From: Actinomycetota bacterium
Lineage (GTDB): Bacteria; Actinomycetota; Actinomycetes; Nanopelagicales; Nanopelagicaceae
DNA length: 45,633 bases
Assembly: GCA_947450545.1 (NCBI GenBank)
Contig: CANFVU010000008.1
Coordinates: 1-45,633 of the forward strand
Reading direction: 5' to 3'
In this document: positions 18,062 through 27,311 of the stretch, piece after piece
Position numbering within the stretch: position 1 is the stretch's first letter
Layout: each line of letters starts with the position of its first letter
The notes under the pieces: generated by a model
What the model saw: the letters and a program-made list of their open reading frames with translations, nothing else
Database searches by the model: none
Told to the model about the DNA's origin: nothing
Program-made: the position numbers and the translations under genes

Positions 18062-20284
18062 ATGGCACTAGATACTGTTAAGCACGCACAAGAAAATCCA
18101 GATGCAGCTCAGCCATACAAAGAACTTGGGTTGAAAGATGATGAGTATGCAAGCATCAAAGAGATTTTAGGTCGCCGTCCAACGTCATCTGAATTAGCAA
18201 TGTATTCAGTGATGTGGTCTGAGCACTGCTCGTACAAATCTTCGAAAATTCACCTGAAGCAATTTGGCGAGAAAGCTGTTATGTCAGATGCGCTTCTTGT
18301 TGGTATTGGTGAAAATGCTGGCGTTGTCGATGTCGGACAAGGTTATGCAGTCACATTTAAGATCGAATCACACAATCACCCAAGTTATATCGAGCCATAT
18401 CAAGGCGCTGCAACTGGCGTGGGTGGAATTGTCCGCGACATTCTTACGATGGGCGCTCGTCCCATCGCGGTGATGGATCCACTGCGTTTCGGTAACCCTG
18501 AAAATCCAGATACTCGACGCGTCCTTCCGGGAATCGTTTCTGGGATTGGCGGTTACGGCAATTGCCTCGGCCTTCCAAATATCGGTGGAGAAATTGTTTT
18601 TGACGATACCTATCAAGGAAACCCCCTCGTAAATGCTTTATGCGTAGGCGTCATGAAGCACGCTGATATCAAGCTGGCTACAGCGCACGGTGCTGGCAAC
18701 CTTGTTGTTCTCTTCGGTGCAAAAACCGGTGGAGATGGAATCGGTGGCGTATCCGTTCTCGCTTCTGAAACATTTAGCGATTCAAAGCCAACGAAGCGTC
18801 CAGCAGTTCAAGTCGGCGATCCATTTGCTGAAAAAGTTTTGATTGAATGTTCACTCGAGATTTTTAAGGAAGATCTCGTTGTTGGAATTCAAGATCTCGG
18901 TGGTGCAGGTTTATCCTGTGCGACATCCGAGCTTGCATCTGCAGGTAGCGGGGGAATGGATATTCGTTTAGAGACCGTTCCACTTCGCGATCCTTCATTG
19001 TCTCCTGAAGAGATTTTGATGTCTGAATCCCAAGAACGTATGTGCGCAATCATCGAGCCATCAAAGCTCAAGCGTTTCATGCAGATTTGCAAGAAGTGGG
19101 ATGTCACTGCAACCGTAATTGGTGAAGTCACAACAGGAACTCGTTTGAATATCACATTCAACGGCGAGCTCATTGTTGATGTTCCACCTCGCACAGTTGC
19201 ACACGATGGACCTGTCTACAACCGTCCAATCGCTAAGCCAAAGTATTTGGAATCACTCAAGCCAGTATCAGTTCCACTTCCTTCAACTCCAGATGAAATC
19301 AAAGCTGCTGTGTTGAAGTTAATGGCTGCTCCTAACTTGGCTGATAAATCGTGGGTCACCAATCAATATGACCGCTACGTCCAAGGCAACACAGTGCTTT
19401 CTCAACCAGAAGATTCTGGTGTGATTCGTATTGATACCAACACCAATCTCGGCGTTGCAATCTCTACTGATGCAAATGCACGTTGGTCATACCTCAACCC
19501 TTACGAGGGTGCGAAACTCGCTCTCCTTGAATCATGCAGAAATATCGCTACAAATGGAGCTAAACCTCTAGCAGTCACTAACTGTTTGAACTTCGGCTCA
19601 CCTGAGGATCCTGAAGTGATGTGGCAATTCTCCGAGACTGTTCGCGGTCTCGCAGATGCGTGTTTGGAACTTGGATTACCTGTTACAGGCGGAAACGTTT
19701 CCTTCTACAACCAAACCGGGACTGTTGCGATTCTCCCAACACCAGTCATCGGAGTGCTTGGCGTAGTAGATGACGTAACTAAGCGCACACCAATGGGAAT
19801 CAAACCAAATCAAGATATTTACATCATCGGAAACGTTGACGATAACTTCAGCGGATCTGAGTGGGCGCATATCAATGGCAAGCAAATTGGTGATCGTTCT
19901 CCAGTCGCAGATTTAGACATGGAGCAACGTCTTGTGAAGTTGCTTCTCGAAGGTCAACCACTCTTTGAAGCTGCTCACGACATTTCCAATGGCGGTTTCG
20001 CAGCATCGATATCTGAAATGGTGATGCGCACAAACGTTGGTGCAACAATCACTCTCGAAGGAAATGTTGCTGCTGAACTTCTTGCAGAAACCCCTGGTCG
20101 CGTTGTTGTTGCAATCAATGAGAGCAACACCAATGCAATCACCGCTCTTGCAGGGAAGTACCAAATCCCAGTTCGCCGCGTTGGTTCTACCGGAGGAAAT
20201 TCACTCACCATCAATGGTGGAGCGATTTCTATCGATGAACTTCGTGAGGCAAACACTGGGGTTCTCGAAGCACTTTTCGGATAA
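18062..20284 (+). CDS. purL: FGAM synthase synthetase subunit PurL (small type)
   Basis: ATP-dependent amidation of FGAR to FGAM. At 740 aa this is the small PurL that needs PurS and PurQ, not the large fused enzyme of Proteobacteria. Motifs include [43 protein letters not shown] and the second-half [11 protein letters not shown]. It ends 2 nt before a small SCP-like gene. Confidence 0.97.
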   Translation: MALDTVKHAQENPDAAQPYKELGLKDDEYASIKEILGRRPTSSELAMYSVMWSEHCSYKSSKIHLKQFGEKAVMSDALLVGIGENAGVVDVGQGYAVTFKIESHNHPSYIEPYQGAATGVGGIVRDILTMGARPIAVMDPLRFGNPENPDTRRVLPGIVSGIGGYGNCLGLPNIGGEIVFDDTYQGNPLVNALCVGVMKHADIKLATAHGAGNLVVLFGAKTGGDGIGGVSVLASETFSDSKPTKRPAVQVGDPFAEKVLIECSLEIFKEDLVVGIQDLGGAGLSCATSELASAGSGGMDIRLETVPLRDPSLSPEEILMSESQERMCAIIEPSKLKRFMQICKKWDVTATVIGEVTTGTRLNITFNGELIVDVPPRTVAHDGPVYNRPIAKPKYLESLKPVSVPLPSTPDEIKAAVLKLMAAPNLADKSWVTNQYDRYVQGNTVLSQPEDSGVIRIDTNTNLGVAISTDANARWSYLNPYEGAKLALLESCRNIATNGAKPLAVTNCLNFGSPEDPEVMWQFSETVRGLADACLELGLPVTGGNVSFYNQTGTVAILPTPVIGVLGVVDDVTKRTPMGIKPNQDIYIIGNVDDNFSGSEWAHINGKQIGDRSPVADLDMEQRLVKLLLEGQPLFEAAHDISNGGFAASISEMVMRTNVGATITLEGNVAAELLAETPGRVVVAINESNTNAITALAGKYQIPVRRVGSTGGNSLTINGGAISIDELREANTGVLEALFG

Positions 20285-20286
20285 GA

Positions 20287-20598
20287 ATGCGCGACCCACA
20301 AATACTCGAGGAGGTGAAAGAGATTATGAAAACAATCTCCGAACTTGCTCCGGGCCATGCTGTGGAACTTCGTGTACCGCCATACTCAGCAATTCAATGT
20401 GTTGAAGGACCAAAACACACTCGTGGAACGCCTCCCAATGTTGTGGAGATGAGCGCAGAGACTCTCTTTGCTCTCACCAAAGGCGAGCTTGCGTGGAGTT
20501 CAGGCATCGAAAGCGGCGCCATCCACGCTTCTGGTGAGCGATCTGATCTCGAATCTCTTTTCTTATTGGCTGCTAGGTCGATTAGGCTGAAGCAATGA
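20287..20598 (+). CDS. SCP-2-like (sterol carrier family) small protein inside the purine operon
   Basis: A 103-aa protein that I recognise as the bacterial sterol-carrier-like family found between purL and purF in many actinobacteria. Supporting segments are ELRVPPYSAIQCVEGPKHTRGTPPNVVEMSAETLFALTKGE written here as ELRVPPYSAIQ, CVEGPKHTRGTPPNVVEM and LTKGELAW, and HASGERSDLE. Its biochemical role is unknown, and whether it binds a lipid or a purine intermediate is untested. Tight packing (2 nt after purL, 4-nt ATGA overlap with purF) implies coordinated expression with the pathway. Confidence 0.7.
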   Translation: MRDPQILEEVKEIMKTISELAPGHAVELRVPPYSAIQCVEGPKHTRGTPPNVVEMSAETLFALTKGELAWSSGIESGAIHASGERSDLESLFLLAARSIRLKQ

Positions 20599-22064
20599 GC
20601 CGCCGCGCAGATGGAAAGCTAACTGCAGAAACTTTTCCTGGTGAAAAAGCACAAGATGAATGTGGAGTCTTTGGTGTGTGGGCACCGGGTGAAGAAGTCG
20701 CCAAACTAACTTTTTATGGACTCTATGCGCTGCAACATCGCGGTCAAGAATCAGCAGGTATTGCAACAAGCGATGGAAGCCGCATCTTTGTTTATAAAGA
20801 TATGGGCCTGGTCTCTCAAGTATTTACAGAAAATGATTTAGCAACACTTACTGGTCACCTTGCGATCGGACATTGCCGATATAGCACCACAGGATCATCT
20901 ACATGGGCTAACGCTCAACCAACTCTTCGTGCGACCAATCACGGAACTCTTGCTCTTGCTCACAATGGAAATCTCACCAACACCGGCGATCTTGCTGAAT
21001 ACCTTGCAAAGAATGTTCCTGGCCATGCTGATCACGCAAATCATGCAACGACTGATACAGAAATTATGACCGCGTTGATTGCTTCGCAAGAAGGTAAGAA
21101 CTTCGAAAGTTCTGCAGTCGCAGTCTTGCCGATGCTTAAAGGCGCGTTTTCACTTGTCTTCATGGATGAACATACGTTGTATGCCGCGCGCGATCGTCAC
21201 GGTGTGCGCCCACTTGTTATTGGAAAGCTTGATCATGGTTGGGTTGTTGCATCTGAATCCGCAGCGCTCGATATCGTCGGTGCAGCGTATGTTCGCGAAG
21301 TCGAGCCCGGTGAGTTCATTGCAATTGATGCAGAAGGACTTCGTTCACATCGTTGGGCTGAAGCAACCCCTAAAGGCTGCATCTTTGAATATGTGTATTT
21401 AGCACGCCCTGATACTGCGATTGCAGGACGCAACGTTCACGCAACCCGTGTAGAACTCGGTGCACAACTTGCAAAAGAACATCCTGTCGAAGCAGATATC
21501 GTCATTCCCGTTCCAGAATCAGGCACACCTGCTGCAGTTGGTTATGCACGTCAATCAGGTATCCCTTACGGAGCAGGACTTGTAAAGAATTCTTATGTTG
21601 GCCGAACATTTATCCAACCAAGCCAATTAATTCGCCAGCTTGGTATTCGATTGAAACTCAATCCACTTCGCGAAATTATTGAAGGCAAGCGAGTTGTGGT
21701 TGTCGATGACTCCATTGTTCGCGGAAATACTCAACGCGCTTTAGTAAAGATGCTCCGCGAAGCTGGAGCACTTGAGATTCACGTGCGCATCTCAAGCCCA
21801 CCGGTGAAGTGGCCTTGCTATTATGGAATTGATTTTGCATCACGTGCTGAGCTCATTGCGGCCGGCCTTGAGATCGAAGATATTCGCCGCTCGATTGGCG
21901 CAGATTCATTGGGTTACGTCTCGATGGAAGGTCTGGTCGAAGCAACAACAATTGCGTCAGATCGACTCTGCACCGCATGTTTCTCTGGCGAATATCCCAT
22001 CCAAATTCCCGTTGATATTTCTGCAGGAAAGCACCTTCTAGAGATTGTGAATAAGCACGAGTGA
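20595..22064 (+). CDS. purF: amidophosphoribosyltransferase
   Basis: First committed enzyme of purine synthesis: it transfers glutamine nitrogen to PRPP. The N-terminal glutaminase nucleophile is C23 in DECGVFG, so a 22-residue propeptide must be removed, as in Bacillus PurF. The PRPP loop VVVVDDSIVRGNT is present. Four cysteines in the positions of the Bacillus-type [4Fe-4S] ligands are visible (KGCIFEY, WPCYYG and CTACFSG), suggesting an oxygen-sensitive Fe-S form. The length is 489 aa. It overlaps both neighbours by 4 nt. Confidence 0.97.
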   Translation: MSRRADGKLTAETFPGEKAQDECGVFGVWAPGEEVAKLTFYGLYALQHRGQESAGIATSDGSRIFVYKDMGLVSQVFTENDLATLTGHLAIGHCRYSTTGSSTWANAQPTLRATNHGTLALAHNGNLTNTGDLAEYLAKNVPGHADHANHATTDTEIMTALIASQEGKNFESSAVAVLPMLKGAFSLVFMDEHTLYAARDRHGVRPLVIGKLDHGWVVASESAALDIVGAAYVREVEPGEFIAIDAEGLRSHRWAEATPKGCIFEYVYLARPDTAIAGRNVHATRVELGAQLAKEHPVEADIVIPVPESGTPAAVGYARQSGIPYGAGLVKNSYVGRTFIQPSQLIRQLGIRLKLNPLREIIEGKRVVVVDDSIVRGNTQRALVKMLREAGALEIHVRISSPPVKWPCYYGIDFASRAELIAAGLEIEDIRRSIGADSLGYVSMEGLVEATTIASDRLCTACFSGEYPIQIPVDISAGKHLLEIVNKHE

Positions 22065-23119
22065 GTACGTATTCAGAAGCAGGCGTTGATATTGATGCGG
22101 GAGATACCGCTGTTCAATTGATGAAGAAGCACCTTGCAAAAGCTCGTCGTCCTGAAGTTGTGGGCGACATCGGCGGTTTTGCGGGTCTTTTTGATATCTC
22201 TGCTGCAAAGAATATGAAGCGTCCACTTCTTGCTACATCCACTGATGGCGTTGGCACGAAGACTGAAATCGCTCGCGCACTTGGCAAGTACGACACCATT
22301 GGCGAAGATTTAGTTGCAATGGTTGTTGATGATCTTGTTGTGTGTGGTGCTGAACCGCTTTTCATGACCGATTACATCGCTGTTGGAAAAGTATTTCCAG
22401 AACGTATCGCTGAAATCGTTGCAGGTATCGCTAAAGGTTGTGCAAAATCCGGAACTGCTCTCGTCGGTGGCGAAACCGCCGAACACCCAGGACTCCTTGG
22501 CGAAGATGAATTTGATATTGCAGGTGCCGCCACAGGTGTAGTAGATGCGGATAATTTGCTTGGCGAACATCGCGTTAAGAAAGGCGATGTTCTGATTGCG
22601 ATGCCAGCAAGTGGATTCCATGCGAATGGATTCTCGTTGGTGCGCCACATCATCAAAACAAAGAACTTATCTCTCGATTATGTTGTCAGTGAGTACGGCA
22701 AAACTTCTGGTGAAGTTTTCTTAACTCCGACCGAAATTTATTCACTCGATTGCCTCACTTTGTATAAAGCACTTCAAGATGATTTGCATGCCTTTAGCCA
22801 CATCACAGGTGGCGGGATCGCCGAGAACACTGCTCGAGTGATTCCAAGCCATCTCACTGCTGTTTACGATCGCACAACATGGTCGCTGCCTGTTGAAATG
22901 GAATTTATGGCTAACTTAGGGGGCGTACCTCAGCACGATATGGAGCGCACCTGGAACTGTGGCATCGGTATGACAGCGATTGTGGCCCCATCTGAAGCCG
23001 ATCGAGCCCTTCGTACTTTGGCTGCCCGAGGAATGAAAGCCTGGGCAGCTGGTGTTATAAATGAGCGTAAAGATGGCGAAATCGGGTCTACTTTGGAAGG
23101 GACCTACCAGGCGCGGTAA
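22061..23119 (+). CDS. purM: AIR synthetase (phosphoribosylformylglycinamidine cyclo-ligase)
   Basis: Closes the imidazole ring, converting FGAM to AIR with ATP. Motifs include AGVDIDAGD, TSTDGVGTK, VGGETAEHPG, GFHANGFSLVR and HITGGGIAENTARV. The length is 352 aa. The start is a GTG that overlaps the purF stop by 4 nt (GTGA). It is the last biosynthetic gene of the cluster. Confidence 0.97.
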   Translation: MSTYSEAGVDIDAGDTAVQLMKKHLAKARRPEVVGDIGGFAGLFDISAAKNMKRPLLATSTDGVGTKTEIARALGKYDTIGEDLVAMVVDDLVVCGAEPLFMTDYIAVGKVFPERIAEIVAGIAKGCAKSGTALVGGETAEHPGLLGEDEFDIAGAATGVVDADNLLGEHRVKKGDVLIAMPASGFHANGFSLVRHIIKTKNLSLDYVVSEYGKTSGEVFLTPTEIYSLDCLTLYKALQDDLHAFSHITGGGIAENTARVIPSHLTAVYDRTTWSLPVEMEFMANLGGVPQHDMERTWNCGIGMTAIVAPSEADRALRTLAARGMKAWAAGVINERKDGEIGSTLEGTYQAR

Positions 23120-23159
23120 CCTACCCCCCTGTAGAACTGCACAGATAGGAGGTCCGTCC

Positions 23160-23336
23160 ATGGGTCGAGGCCGACAAAAAGCTAAAGCAACTCGTGTTGC
23201 ACGTGATCTGAAATATTCAGCCCAGGATATGGATCTTGAAAGTCTCGCTAAAGAGCTTCACGGAGATGCCAACCAGGATCAAAGCGAAAAAGATGATGAT
23301 CCGTTTGCCGAAGGCAACTACATCCGTCGCGCGTAA
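23160..23336 (+). CDS. DUF3073 small protein
   Basis: A 58-aa protein beginning MGRGRQKAKATRVARDLKY, the conserved signature of actinobacterial DUF3073, then an acidic region and a GNYIRRA end. Function unknown; the basic N terminus suggests nucleic acid binding, which is inference. The frame is open further upstream to 23061, but the AGGAGGT placed 7 nt before ATG 23160 and the family start decide in favour of the short form. The position after purM is conserved in actinobacteria as I recall. Confidence 0.88.
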   Translation: MGRGRQKAKATRVARDLKYSAQDMDLESLAKELHGDANQDQSEKDDDPFAEGNYIRRA

Positions 23337-23340
23337 TTAG

Positions 23341-24150
23341 ATGCGCCCTACACCGTACGTCGCATCGCTTCGGGTTTACGAACCCATTACTGCATTCGAA
23401 CCTGTCGAACAATTGCGTTGGAATTCAATTCCGATCACAACATCTACTGGTGAAGAAGAACAAGCACGTGCACTCCTTCGCACAATAACTATTGAACCTC
23501 CTGCGCTTCGCCCTGATGGTGCGCACATTCTTGAATTCGAAGGCGCTCGCTATGTTGCGCCATGGTCGACAGCAACTCGATGCTGGACTGCGTTAGATTC
23601 TTTTAAAGATACTTTGCCAACATCTATCGTTCGTTATTTTGTTCCAGCAAATATGGAAGAAGCAATTCTTGTTAATTCAGAAATGATTGAAGACAAGATT
23701 CCTCATATTCTGACTGAGACTTGGATGATTCCTCCACGTTGGTTTGGTCTCTTCGAAGCAGATGAGCGACTTCGCGCGCAAACAGATGATGGCCCATATG
23801 TTGTGCATCGCACGACTGTTGCCAATGCAAAGAAGCGTTGCATGCGAATGCACGAAGTCGTTGTTGCATCATTTGGAGAAGGTCCAGTCGAAGGTGAAAT
23901 TGCAGATCTCCTTGAATGGCTCGATCTCTTCCATCCAGATTCACTCGTTGAGTTGGATTACGGCGGCCTTGCTATCTATATGGAACTTGCTCTTCAAGAG
24001 CAAGGTGGTCTCGATGCAGATACATCCGTTGAGGATTTGCATAGTTCTCTTCGCGGTTTAGAAATGGGCGATGGCGCAGCAGCTGGCCGCGGATATGAAG
24101 CTTTGATCGGGCGATGGCGAAAAATCGCTGCTTTTGAACAGTCTTCTTAA
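23341..24150 (+). CDS. conserved actinobacterial hypothetical protein (purM-bldC interval)
   Basis: A 269-aa soluble protein with no signal peptide or membrane segment. It starts MRPTPYVASLRVYEPI and has an acidic C-terminal half (LLEWLDLFHPDSLVELDYGG). I recognise the start and gene position as those of a conserved but uncharacterised family between DUF3073 and bldC in Streptomyces-type genomes. No catalytic motif is evident. It begins 4 nt after the DUF3073 stop, so it probably belongs to the end of the purine transcript. Confidence 0.7.
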   Translation: MRPTPYVASLRVYEPITAFEPVEQLRWNSIPITTSTGEEEQARALLRTITIEPPALRPDGAHILEFEGARYVAPWSTATRCWTALDSFKDTLPTSIVRYFVPANMEEAILVNSEMIEDKIPHILTETWMIPPRWFGLFEADERLRAQTDDGPYVVHRTTVANAKKRCMRMHEVVVASFGEGPVEGEIADLLEWLDLFHPDSLVELDYGGLAIYMELALQEQGGLDADTSVEDLHSSLRGLEMGDGAAAGRGYEALIGRWRKIAAFEQSS

Positions 24151-24182
24151 GCCTTCACGCTCAAAAATTCATCGAATCGCAC

Positions 24183-24212
24183 TTGTCAGTACCTCTTTAA
24201 CACGGGGATACT
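24183..24212 (+). promoter_or_regulatory. sigma70-type promoter upstream of bldC
   Basis: TTGTCA (24183-24188) and GATACT (24207-24212), with an 18-nt spacer, each match the -35 and -10 consensus at most positions. Transcription would start near 24219, giving a leader of about 65 nt that contains the palindrome at 24248-24264. This is the best-looking promoter in the window. Confidence 0.6.
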
Positions 24213-24247
24213 TCCACCCATAAGGTTCATATCGGTTCTAAATGGAC

Positions 24248-24264
24248 ATTTCGATTTTCGAAAT
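24248..24264. promoter_or_regulatory. 17-nt perfect palindrome in the bldC leader
   Basis: ATTTCGA (24248-24254), TTT, TCGAAAT (24258-24264) forms perfect 7-bp arms. It lies between the predicted start site and the SD of bldC. It may be an operator, possibly autoregulatory, or a small RNA hairpin affecting ribosome access. Confidence 0.45.
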
Positions 24265-24283
24265 TCGAGAGGGGGATCGGCAC

Positions 24284-24469
24284 ATGAGTGAACAAGAAGT
24301 GCTGCTGACTCCATCTGAAGTTGCTCATCTATTTCGCGTCGATCCAAAGACCGTTACTCGTTGGGCGAAAGCCGGCAAGCTGACATCGATACGAACCCTG
24401 GGCGGCCACCGTCGCTACAAAGAGTCTGAAGTAAAGGCTCTACTCAATACAGTTGTTAAGGAAGGTTAA
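24284..24469 (+). CDS. bldC: BldC-like MerR-type DNA-binding protein
   Basis: A 61-aa winged-helix regulator nearly identical in its core to Streptomyces BldC: LLTPSEVAHLFRVDP, then KTVTRWAKAGKLTSIRTLGG and HRRYKESEV. BldC binds head-to-tail on direct repeats and controls development in Streptomyces. Here it would be a general regulator, since a free-living small actinobacterium probably does not sporulate. The frame opens at 24242, but the family start and a GAGGGGGAT SD favour the ATG at 24284. A DUF5302 mini-gene follows after 2 nt. Confidence 0.9.
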   Translation: MSEQEVLLTPSEVAHLFRVDPKTVTRWAKAGKLTSIRTLGGHRRYKESEVKALLNTVVKEG

Positions 24470-24471
24470 TC

Positions 24472-24648
24472 ATGGCAAACGCACCTAAAGAAGATCCAAA
24501 AGAGAGAATGCGCCAAGCTTTAGAAAAGAAGAAGAACGGAAACGGCGCAGGTGTTCAAGGTGGACCTGCCGGTGGTTCAAAAGTTGGAGGAAGCCAAGCT
24601 GGTGGAGGCGCTCCAAAAATGTTCCGTCGTAAATCTGGATCTGCCTGA
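24472..24648 (+). CDS. DUF5302-like small protein
   Basis: A 58-aa protein: charged N terminus (APKEDPKERMRQALEKKK), a Gly-rich middle with GGSKVGG, and a basic end FRRKSGSA. This layout matches what I know of actinobacterial DUF5302, a family of unknown function. It starts 2 nt after the bldC stop, and the AAGGA at the end of bldC acts as SD. It is likely disordered. Confidence 0.7.
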   Translation: MANAPKEDPKERMRQALEKKKNGNGAGVQGGPAGGSKVGGSQAGGGAPKMFRRKSGSA

Positions 24649-24668
24649 TTTAATTCAGCCCCCTGCTT

Positions 24669-25706
24669 ATGCAGATCTCTAACTTTGATTACATACTCCT
24701 CTTTGTTGCAACTTTTGCTGTCGTAGGAGTTCTCACTCCGATTGCACGCAAGATTGCAATTCGCCAAGAAGTTTTCGATGCACCCAACGTTGCACACAAA
24801 ACTCACAAAGAGCCAGTGCCATATCTCGGCGGCGTAGCAATCATCCTTGGAATCGGGCTTGTCTCTATTGCAGCATTTATTGTGCGCGATGGAAGTTCCA
24901 AAAATTTCTGGTTAGAAACGTCAGTGATGGGCCCAGCGTTGATTCTTGGAATCATTGGGCTATGGGATGACCTACGCAATCTGCCACCGCTTCCACGATT
25001 TATTGCGCAAACAGCGGCTGGCATTTTCACATCAGTCGTACTCATCGCTGCAGATACTGTCGGAACCCCAACGTCATCACGCTTTCTAGACGCTGTCATT
25101 ACGACTTTGTGGATTGTTGGAATATGTAACTCCATTAACTTCTTCGACAATGTAGATGGTGGAGCTGCAGGAACTATTGCAGTCTCATCGACTGCTCTTG
25201 CAATACTTGCTTTCAACGGAGATCAATATTTAATCACTGCTCTTGCGACCGTTACATCTGGCGCGATGATTGGATTCCTGTTGTGGAACAAGAGCCCAGC
25301 CCGTATTTATATGGGCGATGCTGGTGCACTCTTTCTCGGAATCTTGATTGCAACCCTCACAATTCGACTTCATCCGGATGCGGAAACGAAGTGGACTTCA
25401 TTTGCAACGCCGATTCTCTTGCTGGCAGTTCCCATCATGGATACATCCGTCGCGGTCATCACTCGACTTCGCAGAAAAGTTTCTCCGTTCCAAGGCGGAC
25501 GCGATCATCTCTCGCACCGATTGGTTCGCGCAGGCTTATCTCGACCCATCGCAGCTGTAACGCTGTGGGCGCTTTCAGGATTCTTCGCGCTGGGCGCAAT
25601 TTTGATACCGCTCACACATAAGTCTGTAGAGACCGTGATTGTTTCGATTGCGGCAGTGGTTTGGGTGGTCATTTTTGGTTTCTTTATCCGCACGGATGAT
25701 GAATAA
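24669..25706 (+). CDS. WecA/MraY-family undecaprenyl-phosphate glycosyl-1-phosphate transferase
   Basis: Polytopic membrane enzyme (345 aa, about 10-11 hydrophobic segments) that transfers a sugar-1-phosphate, usually GlcNAc-1-P, to undecaprenyl or decaprenyl phosphate to start cell-wall polymer synthesis. Motifs: the DAPN..HKTHKEPVPYLGG loop, the Mg-binding GLWDDLRNLPP, NFFDNVDGG, IYMGDAGALFLG and the cytoplasmic GGRDHLSHRLV. The last loop resembles WecA/TagO/Rv1302-type enzymes rather than MraY. No other wall-polymer genes are nearby. It lies 20 nt after the DUF5302 gene. Confidence 0.85.
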   Translation: MQISNFDYILLFVATFAVVGVLTPIARKIAIRQEVFDAPNVAHKTHKEPVPYLGGVAIILGIGLVSIAAFIVRDGSSKNFWLETSVMGPALILGIIGLWDDLRNLPPLPRFIAQTAAGIFTSVVLIAADTVGTPTSSRFLDAVITTLWIVGICNSINFFDNVDGGAAGTIAVSSTALAILAFNGDQYLITALATVTSGAMIGFLLWNKSPARIYMGDAGALFLGILIATLTIRLHPDAETKWTSFATPILLLAVPIMDTSVAVITRLRRKVSPFQGGRDHLSHRLVRAGLSRPIAAVTLWALSGFFALGAILIPLTHKSVETVIVSIAAVVWVVIFGFFIRTDDE

Positions 25707-25714
25707 TCGCCGTT

Positions 25715-26698
25715 ATGATTTTAAATCGCCTGAATCGTGAAGCAAAGCGCCTGCTTTCTGCTTTCCTTGCCATCCTTATTGTTTATGGGGCAATCATTGG
25801 TTTTTCATCTCAAAGCAATACTTTGTCTGCCGATGCTCTAGATACCAAGCTTTCTGATTCGGTTTCACAGAAGAGAATTGATGTCTACACACAGATCACT
25901 TCGGTAGATCCACTCAAAGGTGAAGCTCACGCCCGAGTCGAACCATGGCCGATCGACATCTCACTTGGATATCCGTACCGCAGTGGATGGATGCCGAATA
26001 AAGATATTTCTCTTCACGTCGACGCAGTTGTTGGATCGAGCGCTAAAGGCGATGATCTTTACGTCTTTCCTAAAGATGTACCAACCGGTGGTGTAGAAGT
26101 TGTATTGGATGAAAAATCTGGAAGCGCGCAATCTAATATTTCACGCTACCCATTTGATTCTTACACTTTCGAAGTTCCAATGAGCGCTTCATATAAAGAT
26201 GAGAAAGGTGAAACTCAAGACCTTCCTCTCCTTCCACAGGATTACACCAAAGCTATCGATACTTTCCATGTGGATATGAAACATGTGTTGTGGACTGATT
26301 CAAACAAGATCGTTGATGCTGCCAATAAGAAATCGATTGCTGAAGCAGCTGATGAGTACAACACAGGAATTGCGAACTCTATTTTTGCAGTGAGCCGTTC
26401 TTCTTCAACAAAGATTCTGACTTTCATCATTTTGATTTTGATGCTCACGGGACTTGCTTCGGTCACCACAATGGCTTTGATGGTTGCGGGCGGTAAGCGC
26501 CCACCAACGCTTTCAGCGCTTACATGGGCAGCAGCGCTTACTTATGCGCTTATTTCACTTCGTGGCCTATTCCCAGGCTCACCTCCTGTCGGCATTCTTC
26601 TCGACAAGATTGTTTATTTCCCAACGCTTCTCATCACTTTGGTCTGTTCACTTTCTATCCTGATCATCTGGACTCGTCGTGAGGACTATGTGAATTAA
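25715..26698 (+). CDS. DUF4436 membrane protein
   Basis: A 327-aa protein with one N-terminal membrane segment (about residues 13-32), a roughly 200-residue extracytoplasmic domain containing the family hallmark RYPFDSYTFEVP, and three C-terminal membrane segments including LRGLFPGSPPVGILLDKIVY written here as LRGLFPGSPP and GILLDKIVYFP. This matches DUF4436, of unknown function. It begins 8 nt after the transferase and ends just before the sigma factor gene, so the three may be cotranscribed. Confidence 0.75.
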   Translation: MILNRLNREAKRLLSAFLAILIVYGAIIGFSSQSNTLSADALDTKLSDSVSQKRIDVYTQITSVDPLKGEAHARVEPWPIDISLGYPYRSGWMPNKDISLHVDAVVGSSAKGDDLYVFPKDVPTGGVEVVLDEKSGSAQSNISRYPFDSYTFEVPMSASYKDEKGETQDLPLLPQDYTKAIDTFHVDMKHVLWTDSNKIVDAANKKSIAEAADEYNTGIANSIFAVSRSSSTKILTFIILILMLTGLASVTTMALMVAGGKRPPTLSALTWAAALTYALISLRGLFPGSPPVGILLDKIVYFPTLLITLVCSLSILIIWTRREDYVN

Positions 26699-26699
26699 T

Positions 26700-27311
26700 G
26701 TGAGCAAGAAACACGAAGTTGAATTTACGATTTGGTTGCGCGAGCGCCAGACCGTACTTCTTCGTGCAGCAAAAGCAATCTGTTTTGACACCCAAAATGC
26801 CGAGGATGTCTTGCAAGAAGCCCTCACCGATGTATTCCAACGTTGGGCGAAAGTTAGCGAACATGAAAATCCTGAAGCATATGTCATTCGCGTCATGGTT
26901 TCCAAACATGCAGATATGCGCCGCAAGTGGGCGCGACGCCGTAGTGAAAAAGAGACAACATTTGAATTAGCAGAAAGTGTTCTGCAGATTGCGGATCAAT
27001 CAGATGACGTGGTTCAACGTTTGCTCGTTCAATCAGCGCTCAAGTCGCTCTCTGCGATTCAACGTGCAGTTCTCGTTCTCGTATATGAGCACGGACTTGT
27101 TTTGCGCGAAGTTGCTGAGATTCTCGAGATCCCAATGGGCACAGCTGCTTCTCATCTAGCTCGCGGCAAAGCCGCAGTTGCTGCGTATCTCGATCTCGTT
27201 CCTGAATTTGAGAAAAGTATTAAGAAAGAGCTACCTTCAAGCTCTTCGCAATCTGCATATGAAAATAATGTTGCAGAAATAGTTTTTGGAGAGGTGGTGG
27301 ATGATGAGTGA
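26700..27311 (+). CDS. ECF-type RNA polymerase sigma factor (SigE family)
   Basis: A 203-aa group 4 sigma factor. The sigma2 region covers residues 10-85 with AEDVLQEALTDVFQRW. Sigma4 contains LSAIQRAVLVLVYEHGLVLREVAEILEIPMGTAASHL, here noted as the segments LSAIQRAVLVLVYE and EILEIPMGTAASHLARG, an HTH for the -35 element. It ends with a short acidic tail. The start is GTG at 26700. Its 3' end overlaps the following membrane-protein gene by 11 nt, the typical layout of a sigma/anti-sigma pair. It is the last regulator before the ten-gene secreted-protein array. Confidence 0.88.
   Translation: MSKKHEVEFTIWLRERQTVLLRAAKAICFDTQNAEDVLQEALTDVFQRWAKVSEHENPEAYVIRVMVSKHADMRRKWARRRSEKETTFELAESVLQIADQSDDVVQRLLVQSALKSLSAIQRAVLVLVYEHGLVLREVAEILEIPMGTAASHLARGKAAVAAYLDLVPEFEKSIKKELPSSSSQSAYENNVAEIVFGEVVDDE

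Noticed and set aside
23061-23159. N-terminal extension of the DUF3073 gene
   Set aside because: The AGGAGGT site and the conserved MGRGRQKAK start place translation at 23160; the extension lies over the end of purM and the spacer.
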